From NCBI RefSeq assembly GCF_003550065.1, contig NZ_QXDC01000002.1, positions 663,306 to 727,305 of the forward strand: a DNA stretch of 64,000 nt. Reading direction: 5' to 3'. Shown here one piece after another: positions 39,047-47,348 of this stretch. The first letter of the stretch is position 1. The number at the start of each line of letters is the position of its first letter. The translations under genes and the position numbers were made by a program. The stretch comes from Hephaestia caeni. GTDB taxonomy: Bacteria > Pseudomonadota > Alphaproteobacteria > Sphingomonadales > Sphingomonadaceae. The notes under the pieces are model-generated. The model searched no databases. It worked only from the letters and a program-made list of their open reading frames with translations, and was not told the origin of the DNA.

Positions 39047-39928
39047 ATGCTGCTGTTGCGCGAGCATGAGAACGAGCCGGCACAAGCAGCCGATGATGCG
39101 AACACGAACAAGGAAGACGGGGATCGGTACGGTACGGCCGAAACCGCGTCGCCATCTGCCGGGGAACGGGACGGGCCAGTGATCGTCGTGCGGGATCTCG
39201 TCCGCAAGTTCGGCGATTTCACTGCCGTTGCCAGCACGTCCTTCGACGTGCAGCGCGGTGAGATCTTCGGGCTGCTCGGCCCCAATGGCGCGGGCAAGAC
39301 CACCACATTTCGCATGCTGTGCGGCCTGCTCCCGGCGACCAGCGGTCATCTCGAGGTGGCGGGTGTCGATCTGCGCACGGCACGCGCCAAGGCGCGGGCA
39401 CGGATCGGCTATGTCAGCCAAAAGTTCGCGCTCTACGGCAACCTCTCGGTCAGGGAGAATCTCGAATTCTTCGCCGGCGCTTATGGTCTGCGCGGCGAGC
39501 GGAAACGCGAGCGGGTCAAGGCGGTGATCGCGCAGTTCGATCTTGATGCGTCGGCGCAGAGCGGCATCCTGCCGGTCGGTTACAAGCAGCGGCTCGCCAT
39601 GGCGGCGGGGCTGCTGCACGAGCCCGACATCCTCTTCCTCGACGAGCCGACCAGCGGCATCGACCCGCTCGCGCGCCGCGCCTTCTGGCGCACGATCACC
39701 AGCCTGGCGCAGGGCGGCGTCACGATCATCATCACCACCCATTTCATGGAAGAAGCGGAATATTGTGACCGCATCGCCATCCAGGATGCCGGCGAACTGC
39801 TCGCGCTCGGAACGCCTGCCGAGGTGCGCGAACAGGCCGGCGACGACGCAAGCGACATGAACGAGGCTTTCATCGCCATCGTCGAACAGAACCGTGCCCG
39901 CCAAACCAATGAGAAGGTGGCCGCATGA
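39047..39928 (+). CDS. YbhF-like ABC ATPase, second half
   Basis: ABC domain of up to 293 aa in the same frame as the first half, from the first ATG after the TAG, 33 bp on. No good ribosome site precedes it. The first 40 residues are the tail of domain one and a charged linker (HENEPAQAADDANTNKED). Walker A is LLGPNGAGKTTTFRML at about residue 78. The signature is degenerate (LPVGYKQRLAMAAG), as I recall for YbhF domain two. Walker B is ILFLDEPTSGIDP. If reinitiation fails, the transporter lacks this site. Confidence 0.8.
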   Translation: MLLLREHENEPAQAADDANTNKEDGDRYGTAETASPSAGERDGPVIVVRDLVRKFGDFTAVASTSFDVQRGEIFGLLGPNGAGKTTTFRMLCGLLPATSGHLEVAGVDLRTARAKARARIGYVSQKFALYGNLSVRENLEFFAGAYGLRGERKRERVKAVIAQFDLDASAQSGILPVGYKQRLAMAAGLLHEPDILFLDEPTSGIDPLARRAFWRTITSLAQGGVTIIITTHFMEEAEYCDRIAIQDAGELLALGTPAEVREQAGDDASDMNEAFIAIVEQNRARQTNEKVAA

Positions 39929-41052
39929 GCAGCGCCTCAGGCTTCCACAGGCGGCTGATCGCGCTGACCCGCAAGGAAGTGCGCCAGCTCCTGCGCGACA
40001 AGAGCAACCTGTTCGTCGGTCTGCTGCTGCCGCTCGCGCTCATCTTGCTGTTCGGCTACGGCCTGTCCTTCGACGTGAAGGATGCGCCGGTCGCGATCGT
40101 GCTGGAGGATCGCTCCCCCGCCGCTCAGGAAGCGGTCGCGGGGATCGGCGGCTCACCCTATCTCGTGCCCGTCGCAGCCGCGAGCATGGACGAGGCCGTC
40201 AGGCTGATCCGCGCGCATAAGGTCGAGGGCATCGTGCGTGTGCCGGTCGATTTCTCCCAGCGCCGAGCCGCGGGCGATGCGCGGATACAGCTTATCGTCA
40301 ACGGCGCGGATTCGACGACAGCGTCCGCAATCGAAGGCTATGTGAACGGCGGGATCCAGACAGCCTCTCGCCATATAATGGATCGATCCGGTAGCGGATC
40401 GGGAGGCGGTATCACGCTGGTGCAGCGCACCTGGTTCAACGAGGCGGGCGTCAGCACCTGGTATCTGGTGCCCGGCCTCCTCGTGCTGGTGATGACCCTG
40501 ATCGGCGCGTTCCTCACCTCGCTGCTGATTGCGCGGGAATGGGAGCGCGGCACGTTGGAATCGCTGTTCGTGACCCCGGTTCGCCCGCTGGAGCTCGTGC
40601 TCTCCAAGCTTGCGCCCTATGTGGTGATCGGCGCGATCGATATGGGCGTCTGCCTGATATCAGCGCGCTTCCTGTTCGAGGTGCCGATCCGCGGCTCGCT
40701 CCTCGTCATCATTGTCGCCTCGCTGCTCTACCTGATCGTCGCGCTGCTGCTCGGCCTGTTCATCTCGGGAACGACCCGTAACCAGTTCGCCGCCAGCCAG
40801 ATGGCGCTGCTGGCGAGCTTCATGCCGGCGATGATGCTGTCGGGCTTTGTCTTCGACCTGCGCAATGTGCCGCTGGTGATCCAGATCGTCAGCCAGCTTC
40901 TGCCCGCAACGCACTTCATGGAGCTGGTGAAATCGCTGTTCCTCGCCGGGACGATCTGGCCAATGGTCCTCAAGAATTGCGCGATTCTCGCCGCCTACGG
41001 CGTCCTGCTGGCCTTCGTCACCGGGCGCACCTTGCGCAAGAGGCTGGACTGA
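39925..41052 (+). CDS. ABC-2 transporter permease, YbhS-like
   Basis: Inner-membrane permease of 375 aa. The first helix (FVGLLLPLALILLFGYGLSF) is followed by a periplasmic domain of about 130 residues, then five C-terminal helices from WYLVPGLLVLVMTLIGAFLT onward. REWERGTLESLFVTPVRPLE is the ABC-2 motif. It overlaps the ATPase stop by 4 bp. It would pair with the next gene product as a heterodimeric channel. YbhFSR in E. coli is linked to drug and cation export, so a similar role is inferred. Confidence 0.92.
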   Translation: MSSASGFHRRLIALTRKEVRQLLRDKSNLFVGLLLPLALILLFGYGLSFDVKDAPVAIVLEDRSPAAQEAVAGIGGSPYLVPVAAASMDEAVRLIRAHKVEGIVRVPVDFSQRRAAGDARIQLIVNGADSTTASAIEGYVNGGIQTASRHIMDRSGSGSGGGITLVQRTWFNEAGVSTWYLVPGLLVLVMTLIGAFLTSLLIAREWERGTLESLFVTPVRPLELVLSKLAPYVVIGAIDMGVCLISARFLFEVPIRGSLLVIIVASLLYLIVALLLGLFISGTTRNQFAASQMALLASFMPAMMLSGFVFDLRNVPLVIQIVSQLLPATHFMELVKSLFLAGTIWPMVLKNCAILAAYGVLLAFVTGRTLRKRLD

Positions 41053-42188
41053 TGCGCGTTGCTGGACTGACACTCGGCGCCGACTTCATCGCCTGGCTCG
41101 CCCAGACCTTCGCGCTCGTCCGCAAGGAGATACTGGCGCTGGTCAAGGATCCCGCCAACCGCACGATCCTGTTCGCCCCGGCCCTCATGCAGGCCCTGCT
41201 GTTCGGTTATGGCGCGACCTACGACCTGACCCATGTGCCCTATGCGGTGGTCGACCAGAGCCGTAGCGCCGCCTCCACCGAATTGCTTGCGCGGCTCGAC
41301 GGCACCGGCGTGTTCCGGCGCGAGGCGGCGCTCGCGTCCAACGCGCAGATCGGCGACCTCATCGACAGCGGCAAGGTGCTGCTCGCGATCAGCATCCCGT
41401 CCGACTTCGAGCATCGGTTGACCGTGGGCGATACCGCGCCGATCCAGATCATCCTTGATGGCCGCAACAGTTCGACGGCGGGGGCGGCGGCAGGCCAGAT
41501 CGGCGCGATCGTTGCCGATTATGGCCGCTCGTTGGGCGGCAGCCCGCCGATCACCGTCGAGCGGCGGGCCTGGTATAATCCGAACCTGGAATCGCGCTGG
41601 ACGCTGATGCCCGCAATGATCGCGGCGCTGAGCTTTTTGCAGACCCTGCTGCTGTCGGCGCTGTCCGTCGCGCGCGAGCGCGAACAGGGAACGTTCGACC
41701 AGCTGCTGGTGACGCCGCTGGGTCTGATGCAGATCCTGATCGGCAAGGCTATTCCCTCGATCCTCGTCGGCCTCATCCAGTCGACCATCATCCTGCTCAT
41801 CATCCGCTTCTGGTTCGAGATTCCGATGAACGGTTCCTACTGGCTGCTCTATCTGGGGCTCGTCACGTTCACGGCCGCGGGTGTCGGCATCGGCATGTCG
41901 ATCTCGGCCCTGTCGCTCACCATGCAGCAGGCGATGCTCTATACCTTCCTGCTGGTGATGCCGTTGATGCTGTTGTCGGGCATGCTGACGCCGGTGCGCA
42001 ACATGCCGCAGATCCTCCAACTCATCACCTACGTCAATCCGCTGCGCTTCGGCATCGATATGGTGCGCCGCATCTATCTTGAGGGCGCGGTCTTCGCCGA
42101 TGTCGCCCTCGACTTCGTGCCGATGCTGGTGGTGGCAGCCATTACCCTGCCGCTCGCCGCATGGCTCTTCCGCAACCGCCTCGCCTGA
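41052..42188 (+). CDS. ABC-2 transporter permease, YbhR-like
   Basis: Permease of 378 aa with the same layout as its neighbour: cytoplasmic start, one helix (LFAPALMQALLFGYGATYDL), a periplasmic domain, then five helices. ABC-2 motif is REREQGTFDQLLVTPLGLMQ, and VNPLRFGIDMVRRIYLEG lies near the end. ATG 41052 shares a base with the preceding TGA. Second half of the YbhSR-type channel. Confidence 0.92.
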   Translation: MRVAGLTLGADFIAWLAQTFALVRKEILALVKDPANRTILFAPALMQALLFGYGATYDLTHVPYAVVDQSRSAASTELLARLDGTGVFRREAALASNAQIGDLIDSGKVLLAISIPSDFEHRLTVGDTAPIQIILDGRNSSTAGAAAGQIGAIVADYGRSLGGSPPITVERRAWYNPNLESRWTLMPAMIAALSFLQTLLLSALSVAREREQGTFDQLLVTPLGLMQILIGKAIPSILVGLIQSTIILLIIRFWFEIPMNGSYWLLYLGLVTFTAAGVGIGMSISALSLTMQQAMLYTFLLVMPLMLLSGMLTPVRNMPQILQLITYVNPLRFGIDMVRRIYLEGAVFADVALDFVPMLVVAAITLPLAAWLFRNRLA

Positions 42189-43735
42189 TGAACTGGACTT
42201 TCGCCATGCCCTTCATTCCGCCCGCATCTAGCATCCCGATCCGGCAGGCAATTGCTTCTTCCCTGATGGCACTTGCCCTGGCCGGCTGCACCATGGGACC
42301 GAACTTCACGAAGCCGGCGCCCTCCGCGCCCGCCGACTGGACGAGTTGGCGCAGCGGCGACGCCAGCCTGCATGGGGCCATCGGCACGGACGCCACATTG
42401 CCTGCCGATTGGTGGCGGGCGTTCAATGATCCCGTGCTGGATGAACTGGTGCGCCGCGGTTTCGCCGCGAGCCCGGACCTCCAGACCGCCGCGCTGCACG
42501 TCGCGCAGGCGCGCGTCCAGCGTGGTAGCGCGGCGGTGCAGGGCTTGCCGCAGATCAATGCCAGCGGGCAGGTGTCGCGCCAGCGCCAGAGCGAACATGG
42601 CGCCAGTACGCGGCTGCTCAACGTGGTATCGAGCTCCTCGTCAGGTTCTGATCGGGATGCCCTGGTCAAGCTATTGAGCGAGCCGTTCACGCTCTACCAG
42701 ACCGGGCTCGACGCCTCCTGGGAGCTCGACCTTTGGGGCAAGGTCCGGCGGTCGCTCGAGGCGGCCGATGCGGGCGTCGCGCAGCAGGCCGCGCTGCTCG
42801 ATCATGCCCGGCTCAGCCTTGCCAGCGACGTCGCGCGCAATTATTTCGATCTGCGCGCGACCCAGCGCAAGATTGCGCTCGCGCGGGAGGACATCACGGC
42901 GCTCAAGGAACGCACCGATCTTCTCTCGGCCCGCACCACGGGTGGGATTAACAATCACTTCGATCTCGAACGCCAGCGTAGCGAATTGCAGGGGATCGAG
43001 GCGCAACTGCCCGCGCTGCTCGCCCAGGAAGCCGCGCAGGCCAACCAGATCGCCCTGCTGCTGGGGGAACGGCCCGGCGCCCTAGGCGATCTGCTGAAGC
43101 CGGTGGCCGATGCCGGCAAGCCCGCGCTGCCCGATCTGGCGCTCGGCCTTCCCTCCGAGATCGCGTTGTGCCGGCCTGATATCCGCGCGGCAGAAGCCCG
43201 GTTGCACAGCGTCACTGCCAATATCGGTGTCGCCAAAGCGGACATGTATCCGAGCATCCGCCTCGGCGGTGGGTTCAACCTCGAATCCTATCGAGCCGAG
43301 AACCTGTTCGACTGGGCGAGCCGCGCCTGGTCGATCGGGCCGAGCGTCAGCCTGCCGCTGTTCGATGGCGGGCGGCGCAAGCGCGTCGTCCAGCTTCGCG
43401 AGCTGGAGCAGAAGGAAGCGGCGGTCTCCTACCAGCAGACCGTGCTTCAGGCCTGGCAAGAGATCGACGATGCGCTCAATGGCTATACCGCCGAGCAGCA
43501 GCAGAACGCGATGCTGGCCGCGCGGCTCGACAGCGCGCGGGCCGCGTTCGATCTGGCATCCGCGCGCTATCGGGGCGGGGTCATCACCTGGCTGGACGTC
43601 ATCGACAGCCAGCGGACGATGCTGCAGGCGTCGCGCGATCTGGCGGACAGCAATGGGCGCCTCGCAACCCGCTATGCCGCGCTCAACAAGGCGATCGGGA
43701 ACGCATCGGAATCGACGGCAGCTAAAGCGAATTGA
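42188..43735 (+). CDS. TolC/NodT-family outer-membrane efflux lipoprotein
   Basis: Outer-membrane factor of 515 aa. The signal ends in a lipobox (LALAGCTMGPNFTKP), which is the NodT/OprM-type start. The long alternating helical barrel follows (QTAALHVAQARVQRGSAAVQ, LQAWQEIDDALNGYTAEQQQ). E. coli ybhGFSR has no dedicated outer-membrane factor, so this operon encodes a complete three-part pump. ATG 42188 overlaps the permease TGA by one base. Last gene of the operon. Confidence 0.92.
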   Translation: MNWTFAMPFIPPASSIPIRQAIASSLMALALAGCTMGPNFTKPAPSAPADWTSWRSGDASLHGAIGTDATLPADWWRAFNDPVLDELVRRGFAASPDLQTAALHVAQARVQRGSAAVQGLPQINASGQVSRQRQSEHGASTRLLNVVSSSSSGSDRDALVKLLSEPFTLYQTGLDASWELDLWGKVRRSLEAADAGVAQQAALLDHARLSLASDVARNYFDLRATQRKIALAREDITALKERTDLLSARTTGGINNHFDLERQRSELQGIEAQLPALLAQEAAQANQIALLLGERPGALGDLLKPVADAGKPALPDLALGLPSEIALCRPDIRAAEARLHSVTANIGVAKADMYPSIRLGGGFNLESYRAENLFDWASRAWSIGPSVSLPLFDGGRRKRVVQLRELEQKEAAVSYQQTVLQAWQEIDDALNGYTAEQQQNAMLAARLDSARAAFDLASARYRGGVITWLDVIDSQRTMLQASRDLADSNGRLATRYAALNKAIGNASESTAAKAN

Positions 43736-43794
43736 GTGCGGCGCCAGAAGCGGCGATGAGCAAAGCCACCGATGTTCATCAACGTAAGGTGTTG

Positions 43795-44463
43795 TCAGGA
43801 TGTTTGCCGGGCGCGCGCCGCGATGCGCTTGCGGGCCACGCCGATATGCGCAACCGGTGCCGCCTTAATGCCACGTTCTTCATTGGATCGATGATCGACG
43901 CGGACATCATATCCCAGCGCCGCGAACTTATCGTTCAGGACCCTCGCCCAAGCGGCACGGATGTCGAGCAGCTTCCCGCGACTGTTCCATTCGCGCGGTT
44001 TCTGGCCAAACAGCCCGTCAACGATCGGACGGGTCGGTATCAGCAGATAGCCATGGTGGCGCTTGCCCCTGGGCGTGTCGCCCATCTCGATCAGCGTCAG
44101 GTCGGCGGCAAAACCCGCGACGCAAAATATCTCGCTGGCGAAACGCCGCAGGACCGCGATCGACGCCGGCAGGTCCAGTTCATCGGGCAGCGCGACGTCG
44201 AACTGCCTGGCGAGCTGCGCGTCCTTGCGGATTTCGGCTGCTGCCAATGCGTTCCAGAAACACTCGCGATCCTCCCACTGCGCGGGGGCCCCGGACGGCA
44301 GTATCAGCGCCGACCAGGCGACCGCCCGCTTGTTCGCGAAATTGGAAAACCGGCCGTAGCGCTCATCGTACAGCCGGCAGCTGTTTTGCCAGGCCGCGGC
44401 CGCGACGATGCTGCGTCCAGCGCCGCGGCTGATGATATTCACATGGAAATGAAAGATCGCCAT
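43795..44463 (-). CDS. MobA/MobL-like relaxase-fold protein, catalytically degenerate
   Basis: Protein of 222 aa with AGGAGG just before the start. MAIFHFHVNIISRGAGRSIV is the standard MobA/MobL (TraA-type) N-terminus, and WNALAAAEIRKDAQLARQFD and VDHRSNEERGI match that family. The positions usually holding the catalytic Tyr (AAAAYR) read AAAAWQ (Trp25), and the HAH metal motif reads HGY (137-139) with the earlier His replaced (about Ile125). I infer loss of nicking activity. There is no helicase part. It follows the XRE gene by 46 bp on the same strand. Confidence 0.8.
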   Translation of the reverse strand: MAIFHFHVNIISRGAGRSIVAAAAWQNSCRLYDERYGRFSNFANKRAVAWSALILPSGAPAQWEDRECFWNALAAAEIRKDAQLARQFDVALPDELDLPASIAVLRRFASEIFCVAGFAADLTLIEMGDTPRGKRHHGYLLIPTRPIVDGLFGQKPREWNSRGKLLDIRAAWARVLNDKFAALGYDVRVDHRSNEERGIKAAPVAHIGVARKRIAARARQTS

Positions 44464-44509
44464 CTTTTCCTCCTGTCCCAGCGTCACGCCCGAACCGGAC
44501 CGTCAATTT

Positions 44510-44926
44510 TCATGACCGGTCCTTCCCGTCGTTCCGCGACCATTCCGGCAAGAGGTCCTGTTTCAACCCGGTGATCACCGCGTCCGAGATCGCCTCGATG
44601 CACTTGCGCTCGATGTAGGCGAGGTCGCCGTGGATCAGTTGCCGCGGGAACCGCATGCGTTGGCCCGCATAGAGGACAGGCAGCGCGATATGCGCGGTCG
44701 ATGCACCGAGCCGGAGCAGTGCGATCAGATGATCCTCCAGCCTTATCCCCGGATCGCCGGACTCGATCGCGCGATACCAGCGCAGGCTTCCGCCCATTTC
44801 GGTGGCGACCTCCAGCTGCGTCAAACCGAGCGCCTTTCGCGCCTGCCTGATCTTCTCGCCGGAGAGCTTCTTGAGTTCCTTGAAGATCGACAGGTCGACG
44901 TCGGCGAATTTTCCATCGGATGCCAT
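44510..44926 (-). CDS. XRE-family transcriptional regulator
   Basis: Protein of 138 aa. ATG 44926 has GAGGAAGG upstream. The helix-turn-helix spans IRQARKALGLTQLEVATEMG and the following SLRWYRAIESGDPGIRL, the typical Cro/CI motif with the acidic recognition end. A short C-terminal part of unknown function (HGDLAYIERKCIEAISDAV) follows. It heads a two-gene unit with the relaxase-like gene and is divergent from the T4SS operon, so autoregulation and control of transfer are likely but inferred. Confidence 0.87.
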   Translation of the reverse strand: MASDGKFADVDLSIFKELKKLSGEKIRQARKALGLTQLEVATEMGGSLRWYRAIESGDPGIRLEDHLIALLRLGASTAHIALPVLYAGQRMRFPRQLIHGDLAYIERKCIEAISDAVITGLKQDLLPEWSRNDGKDRS

Positions 44927-45375
44927 ATGTCCTTCCTCCCCGGTTCGGCCCGTCGGGCTCTGTGGGTTATCCGGCGAAGGTAGAATCGCGAAGCGGTCGG
45001 CATCAAGAATAGATGCCGATGATTTTAGAGGAATATTTCTGCTCATTTGCAACGGATGCGCGAGCATATTTATTTTCTGACGCGCAATGGGCAGATAATT
45101 TCCCGTTTCCTCCACATCGGATCATTCAGGAACTTCATTGTCGAACCGGCACCGGATCAGGCCATGTGATCCCGAAAGCGAGTTTATAAGGCTAAGTTCG
45201 CATATTTACGGCTAATATCGCCATTTCAGGCACTACGCTGCCGGGTCCTGTTGCAATCCTCTTCGTTTCAAATCACTCAGATCGTGTTCCGAGGGTTCAA
45301 GTCGAATCGGACCTGATACTTCGGACCATTAAGTATTCATCAACCATGGCGCGGGGCGCCAGCATGGAGTCGTGC
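44927..45375. promoter_or_regulatory. Divergent control region of XRE/mob unit and T4SS operon
   Basis: 449 bp with no convincing gene. It is more AT-rich than the genes, with GGCTAA repeated near 45190 and 45210 and AATATT-type words between them. It should contain both divergent promoters and the XRE operator. An oriT could also lie here, but no nic-like sequence was recognised. Confidence 0.4.
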
Positions 45376-45681
45376 ATGATGCCGATTGCCAAAGCGATGA
45401 CGGCTGCCCTGGGCGCACTGATCGTCACGACGACGGCCTGTGCCGGACCCGGCGGACATGGCCGACAGACAGTTGTCGCGCCGGTGGCCGAGCAGCCGCG
45501 CATCGTGGTGGCGACGGTCGATGGGTTCGTTCTGCGCGCCGCCGCGACGAACCGGACGGAGCCGATGCCCGCAACCGTCACCGCCGATCACATCCCGGTG
45601 GGAACGGGCACGCATATCGATGCGCGCCTGCTCTCCCGCCCCGCCAGCACTCTTCAGGAGACTTCGCATGCGCATCCGTAA
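45376..45681 (+). CDS. Small lipoprotein, first gene of the T4SS operon
   Basis: Protein of 101 aa from ATG 45376 (GGAG about 8 bp upstream). The start MMPIAKAMTAALGALIVTTT leads to Ala-Cys, a probable lipobox (TTAC). The rest is a short periplasmic-type domain (PRIVVATVDGFVLRAAATNR). I do not recognise a family. It overlaps the dsbC start by 14 bp. Its place resembles small lipoprotein subunits of T4SSs, but that is position only. Confidence 0.6.
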   Translation: MMPIAKAMTAALGALIVTTTACAGPGGHGRQTVVAPVAEQPRIVVATVDGFVLRAAATNRTEPMPATVTADHIPVGTGTHIDARLLSRPASTLQETSHAHP

Positions 45682-46438
45682 GTTGGGGGCCACAACCCTC
45701 GCTCTCCCCCTGTTGGTTGCCGCTCAAGGCGCGGCGTTCGCGCAAGCCGCCGATCCGCTTACCGCCGCCGCGCGCGACGCGGAAAGCGAATTGCGGCAGA
45801 CATTCGTCAATCTGCAATTCGAGGATTTCGGGCCGGCGCCCGTCAAGGGCCCGATCTATCAGGCGACGGCAGGCGGCCGCATCATCTATTATGCGCCTGA
45901 CAGCGAACATCTGCTGTTCGCGGAAATCTACGACCGCAACGGCCAGAACCTCACCGCGCTGGCGCAGAACACCGCTTCAGCGAAGAAACTCGCCGGGATC
46001 GACACCGGCATGGCTCTCGCCATCGGTCCGGCGGGCGCGCCCACGGTTGTCGAATTCACCGATCCCGATTGTCCCTATTGCCGCGCGCTCGAGCGCTTCT
46101 GGGCGGCGAAGGCCGCCGAAGGCAAGCCGGTACGGCGCCTGATCTTCTTCGTCTCCGGCATCCACGCCGAGGCCGCCGCCAAGGCCGAGCATGTCCTTTG
46201 CTCCCCGGACAAGGAAGCGGCGTTCAAGGCGATCTACGCCGGAGCCGCGCCCACGCCTTTGCGCACATGCGCGGAAGGTAAGGCCAGGGTCGAGGCGCAT
46301 GCAGGAATCGTCGGCAAGACCGGCATCACCGGCACGCCAACCCTGATCGCGGACGGACAGATGATTTCCGGTTTCCGGCAGGCCGAGATCGAGGCGTTCC
46401 TCGACGGTAAGAAGGCGCTCGCCAATGCCGGCCGCTGA
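45668..46438 (+). CDS. DsbC-like thiol:disulfide interchange protein
   Basis: Periplasmic thioredoxin-fold protein of 256 aa. Signal peptide MRIRKLGATTLALPLLVAAQ is preceded by AGGAG. An N-terminal dimerisation-like domain is followed by the active site FTDPDCPYCRALERFW (CPYC at 135-138) and the cis-Pro loop GITGTPTLIADG. DsbC-type isomerases are common in F-type transfer loci, where TraU, TraN and TraH need correct disulfides. Confidence 0.92.
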   Translation: MRIRKLGATTLALPLLVAAQGAAFAQAADPLTAAARDAESELRQTFVNLQFEDFGPAPVKGPIYQATAGGRIIYYAPDSEHLLFAEIYDRNGQNLTALAQNTASAKKLAGIDTGMALAIGPAGAPTVVEFTDPDCPYCRALERFWAAKAAEGKPVRRLIFFVSGIHAEAAAKAEHVLCSPDKEAAFKAIYAGAAPTPLRTCAEGKARVEAHAGIVGKTGITGTPTLIADGQMISGFRQAEIEAFLDGKKALANAGR

Positions 46439-46619
46439 TCGCCTTCCGGCTCCTCACATCGCGAACGCGCGGTGCATCGGCCCTGCCGCTGCCGCGCAAA
46501 TCCCAATGCCGGCGGCGGGACCCGAACCGGGCCGTCCAGCCTCGCCGTCGGCCGACAGCGATCCTCATCGATGCCGGCAAGCAGTCCCCGGAGCGGCCCA
46601 TCTTCCCTGGAGCAAGTGC

Positions 46620-46937
46620 ATGTTGAAAACACTCGGCAGACAATCCGCCTCAATCGCCAATGTCGGCATTCCCGTAACCCTGCTCGCGCTGCTCGGGGCC
46701 GGTGGGGCTCACGCCTTCTCGGCGCCGGCGGCCGGCGACCTCGGCTACGACATCTACGATATCGTGGTCAATCAAGGGGTCAAAGGCCCGCTCGGCTTCG
46801 TCGGCGGCGTCGCGGCCTTCCTGTTCGGCGTGAGCAGGCTCTTCTCGAACATCATGATCGGCATCCCGACCATCGTGGCGGCCGTCTGCCTGATCAAGGC
46901 GGACTCGATCCTCCAGACATTCGGAATGGTCATCTGA
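46620..46937 (+). CDS. traA: F-type conjugative pilin TraA
   Basis: Pilin precursor of 105 aa. A long signal region (to GAGGAHA, residue 32) leaves a mature pilin of about 73 aa. Two hydrophobic helices (GPLGFVGGVAAFLFGVSRLF and MIGIPTIVAAVCLIKA) are separated by a short basic turn, which is the pilin hairpin. It sits directly before traL as in F. The 180 bp before it carry no confident gene. A dedicated S26 peptidase downstream suggests special processing. Confidence 0.85.
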   Translation: MLKTLGRQSASIANVGIPVTLLALLGAGGAHAFSAPAAGDLGYDIYDIVVNQGVKGPLGFVGGVAAFLFGVSRLFSNIMIGIPTIVAAVCLIKADSILQTFGMVI

Positions 46938-47073
46938 CGGATTGGTCCGCCGCCGCGCCTGGGCGCGGTCGGCGGACCTCAACGGGCCAGGGCGCATGAG
47001 GCGCACTGGCGGGACAACCCCCGAAGTTCAACCAGCTTCGCAGGGAGGTCACGACGCAAGGAGGAGAAGGCTC

Positions 47074-47340
47074 GTGGACGAGCGGCTACCCCAATATCTG
47101 CACAAACCTGTCCAGATCCTGTGGTTTGGATCGGACGAGTTCGTGCTCGTGATCACGGTGATCTTCGTCGCCGTGATCGTGGGCGGGATGCTCGGTTGGG
47201 CGCTCGTCGCGGGTCTTCTCCTTTTCGTTCCCTGGCTCCGCACCAAGCCGCGCGGCTTCATCCCGCACATGGCCTGGCGCTGGGGGCTTGTCCGCTGGTC
47301 CAACTATCCGGGTCCGACCCAGACCCGGTTCTACGAGTGA
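47074..47340 (+). CDS. traL: Type IV conjugative transfer protein TraL
   Basis: Protein of 88 aa. GTG 47074 has a strong AAGGAGGAG site upstream, and VDERLPQYLHKPVQILWFG is the typical TraL opening. A hydrophobic pair follows (VLVITVIFVAVIVGGMLGWA, LVAGLLLFVPWL). It is a membrane part of the assembly platform, between pilin and traE as in F. Confidence 0.9.
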   Translation: MDERLPQYLHKPVQILWFGSDEFVLVITVIFVAVIVGGMLGWALVAGLLLFVPWLRTKPRGFIPHMAWRWGLVRWSNYPGPTQTRFYE

Positions 47341-47348
47341 GGCGGGCC

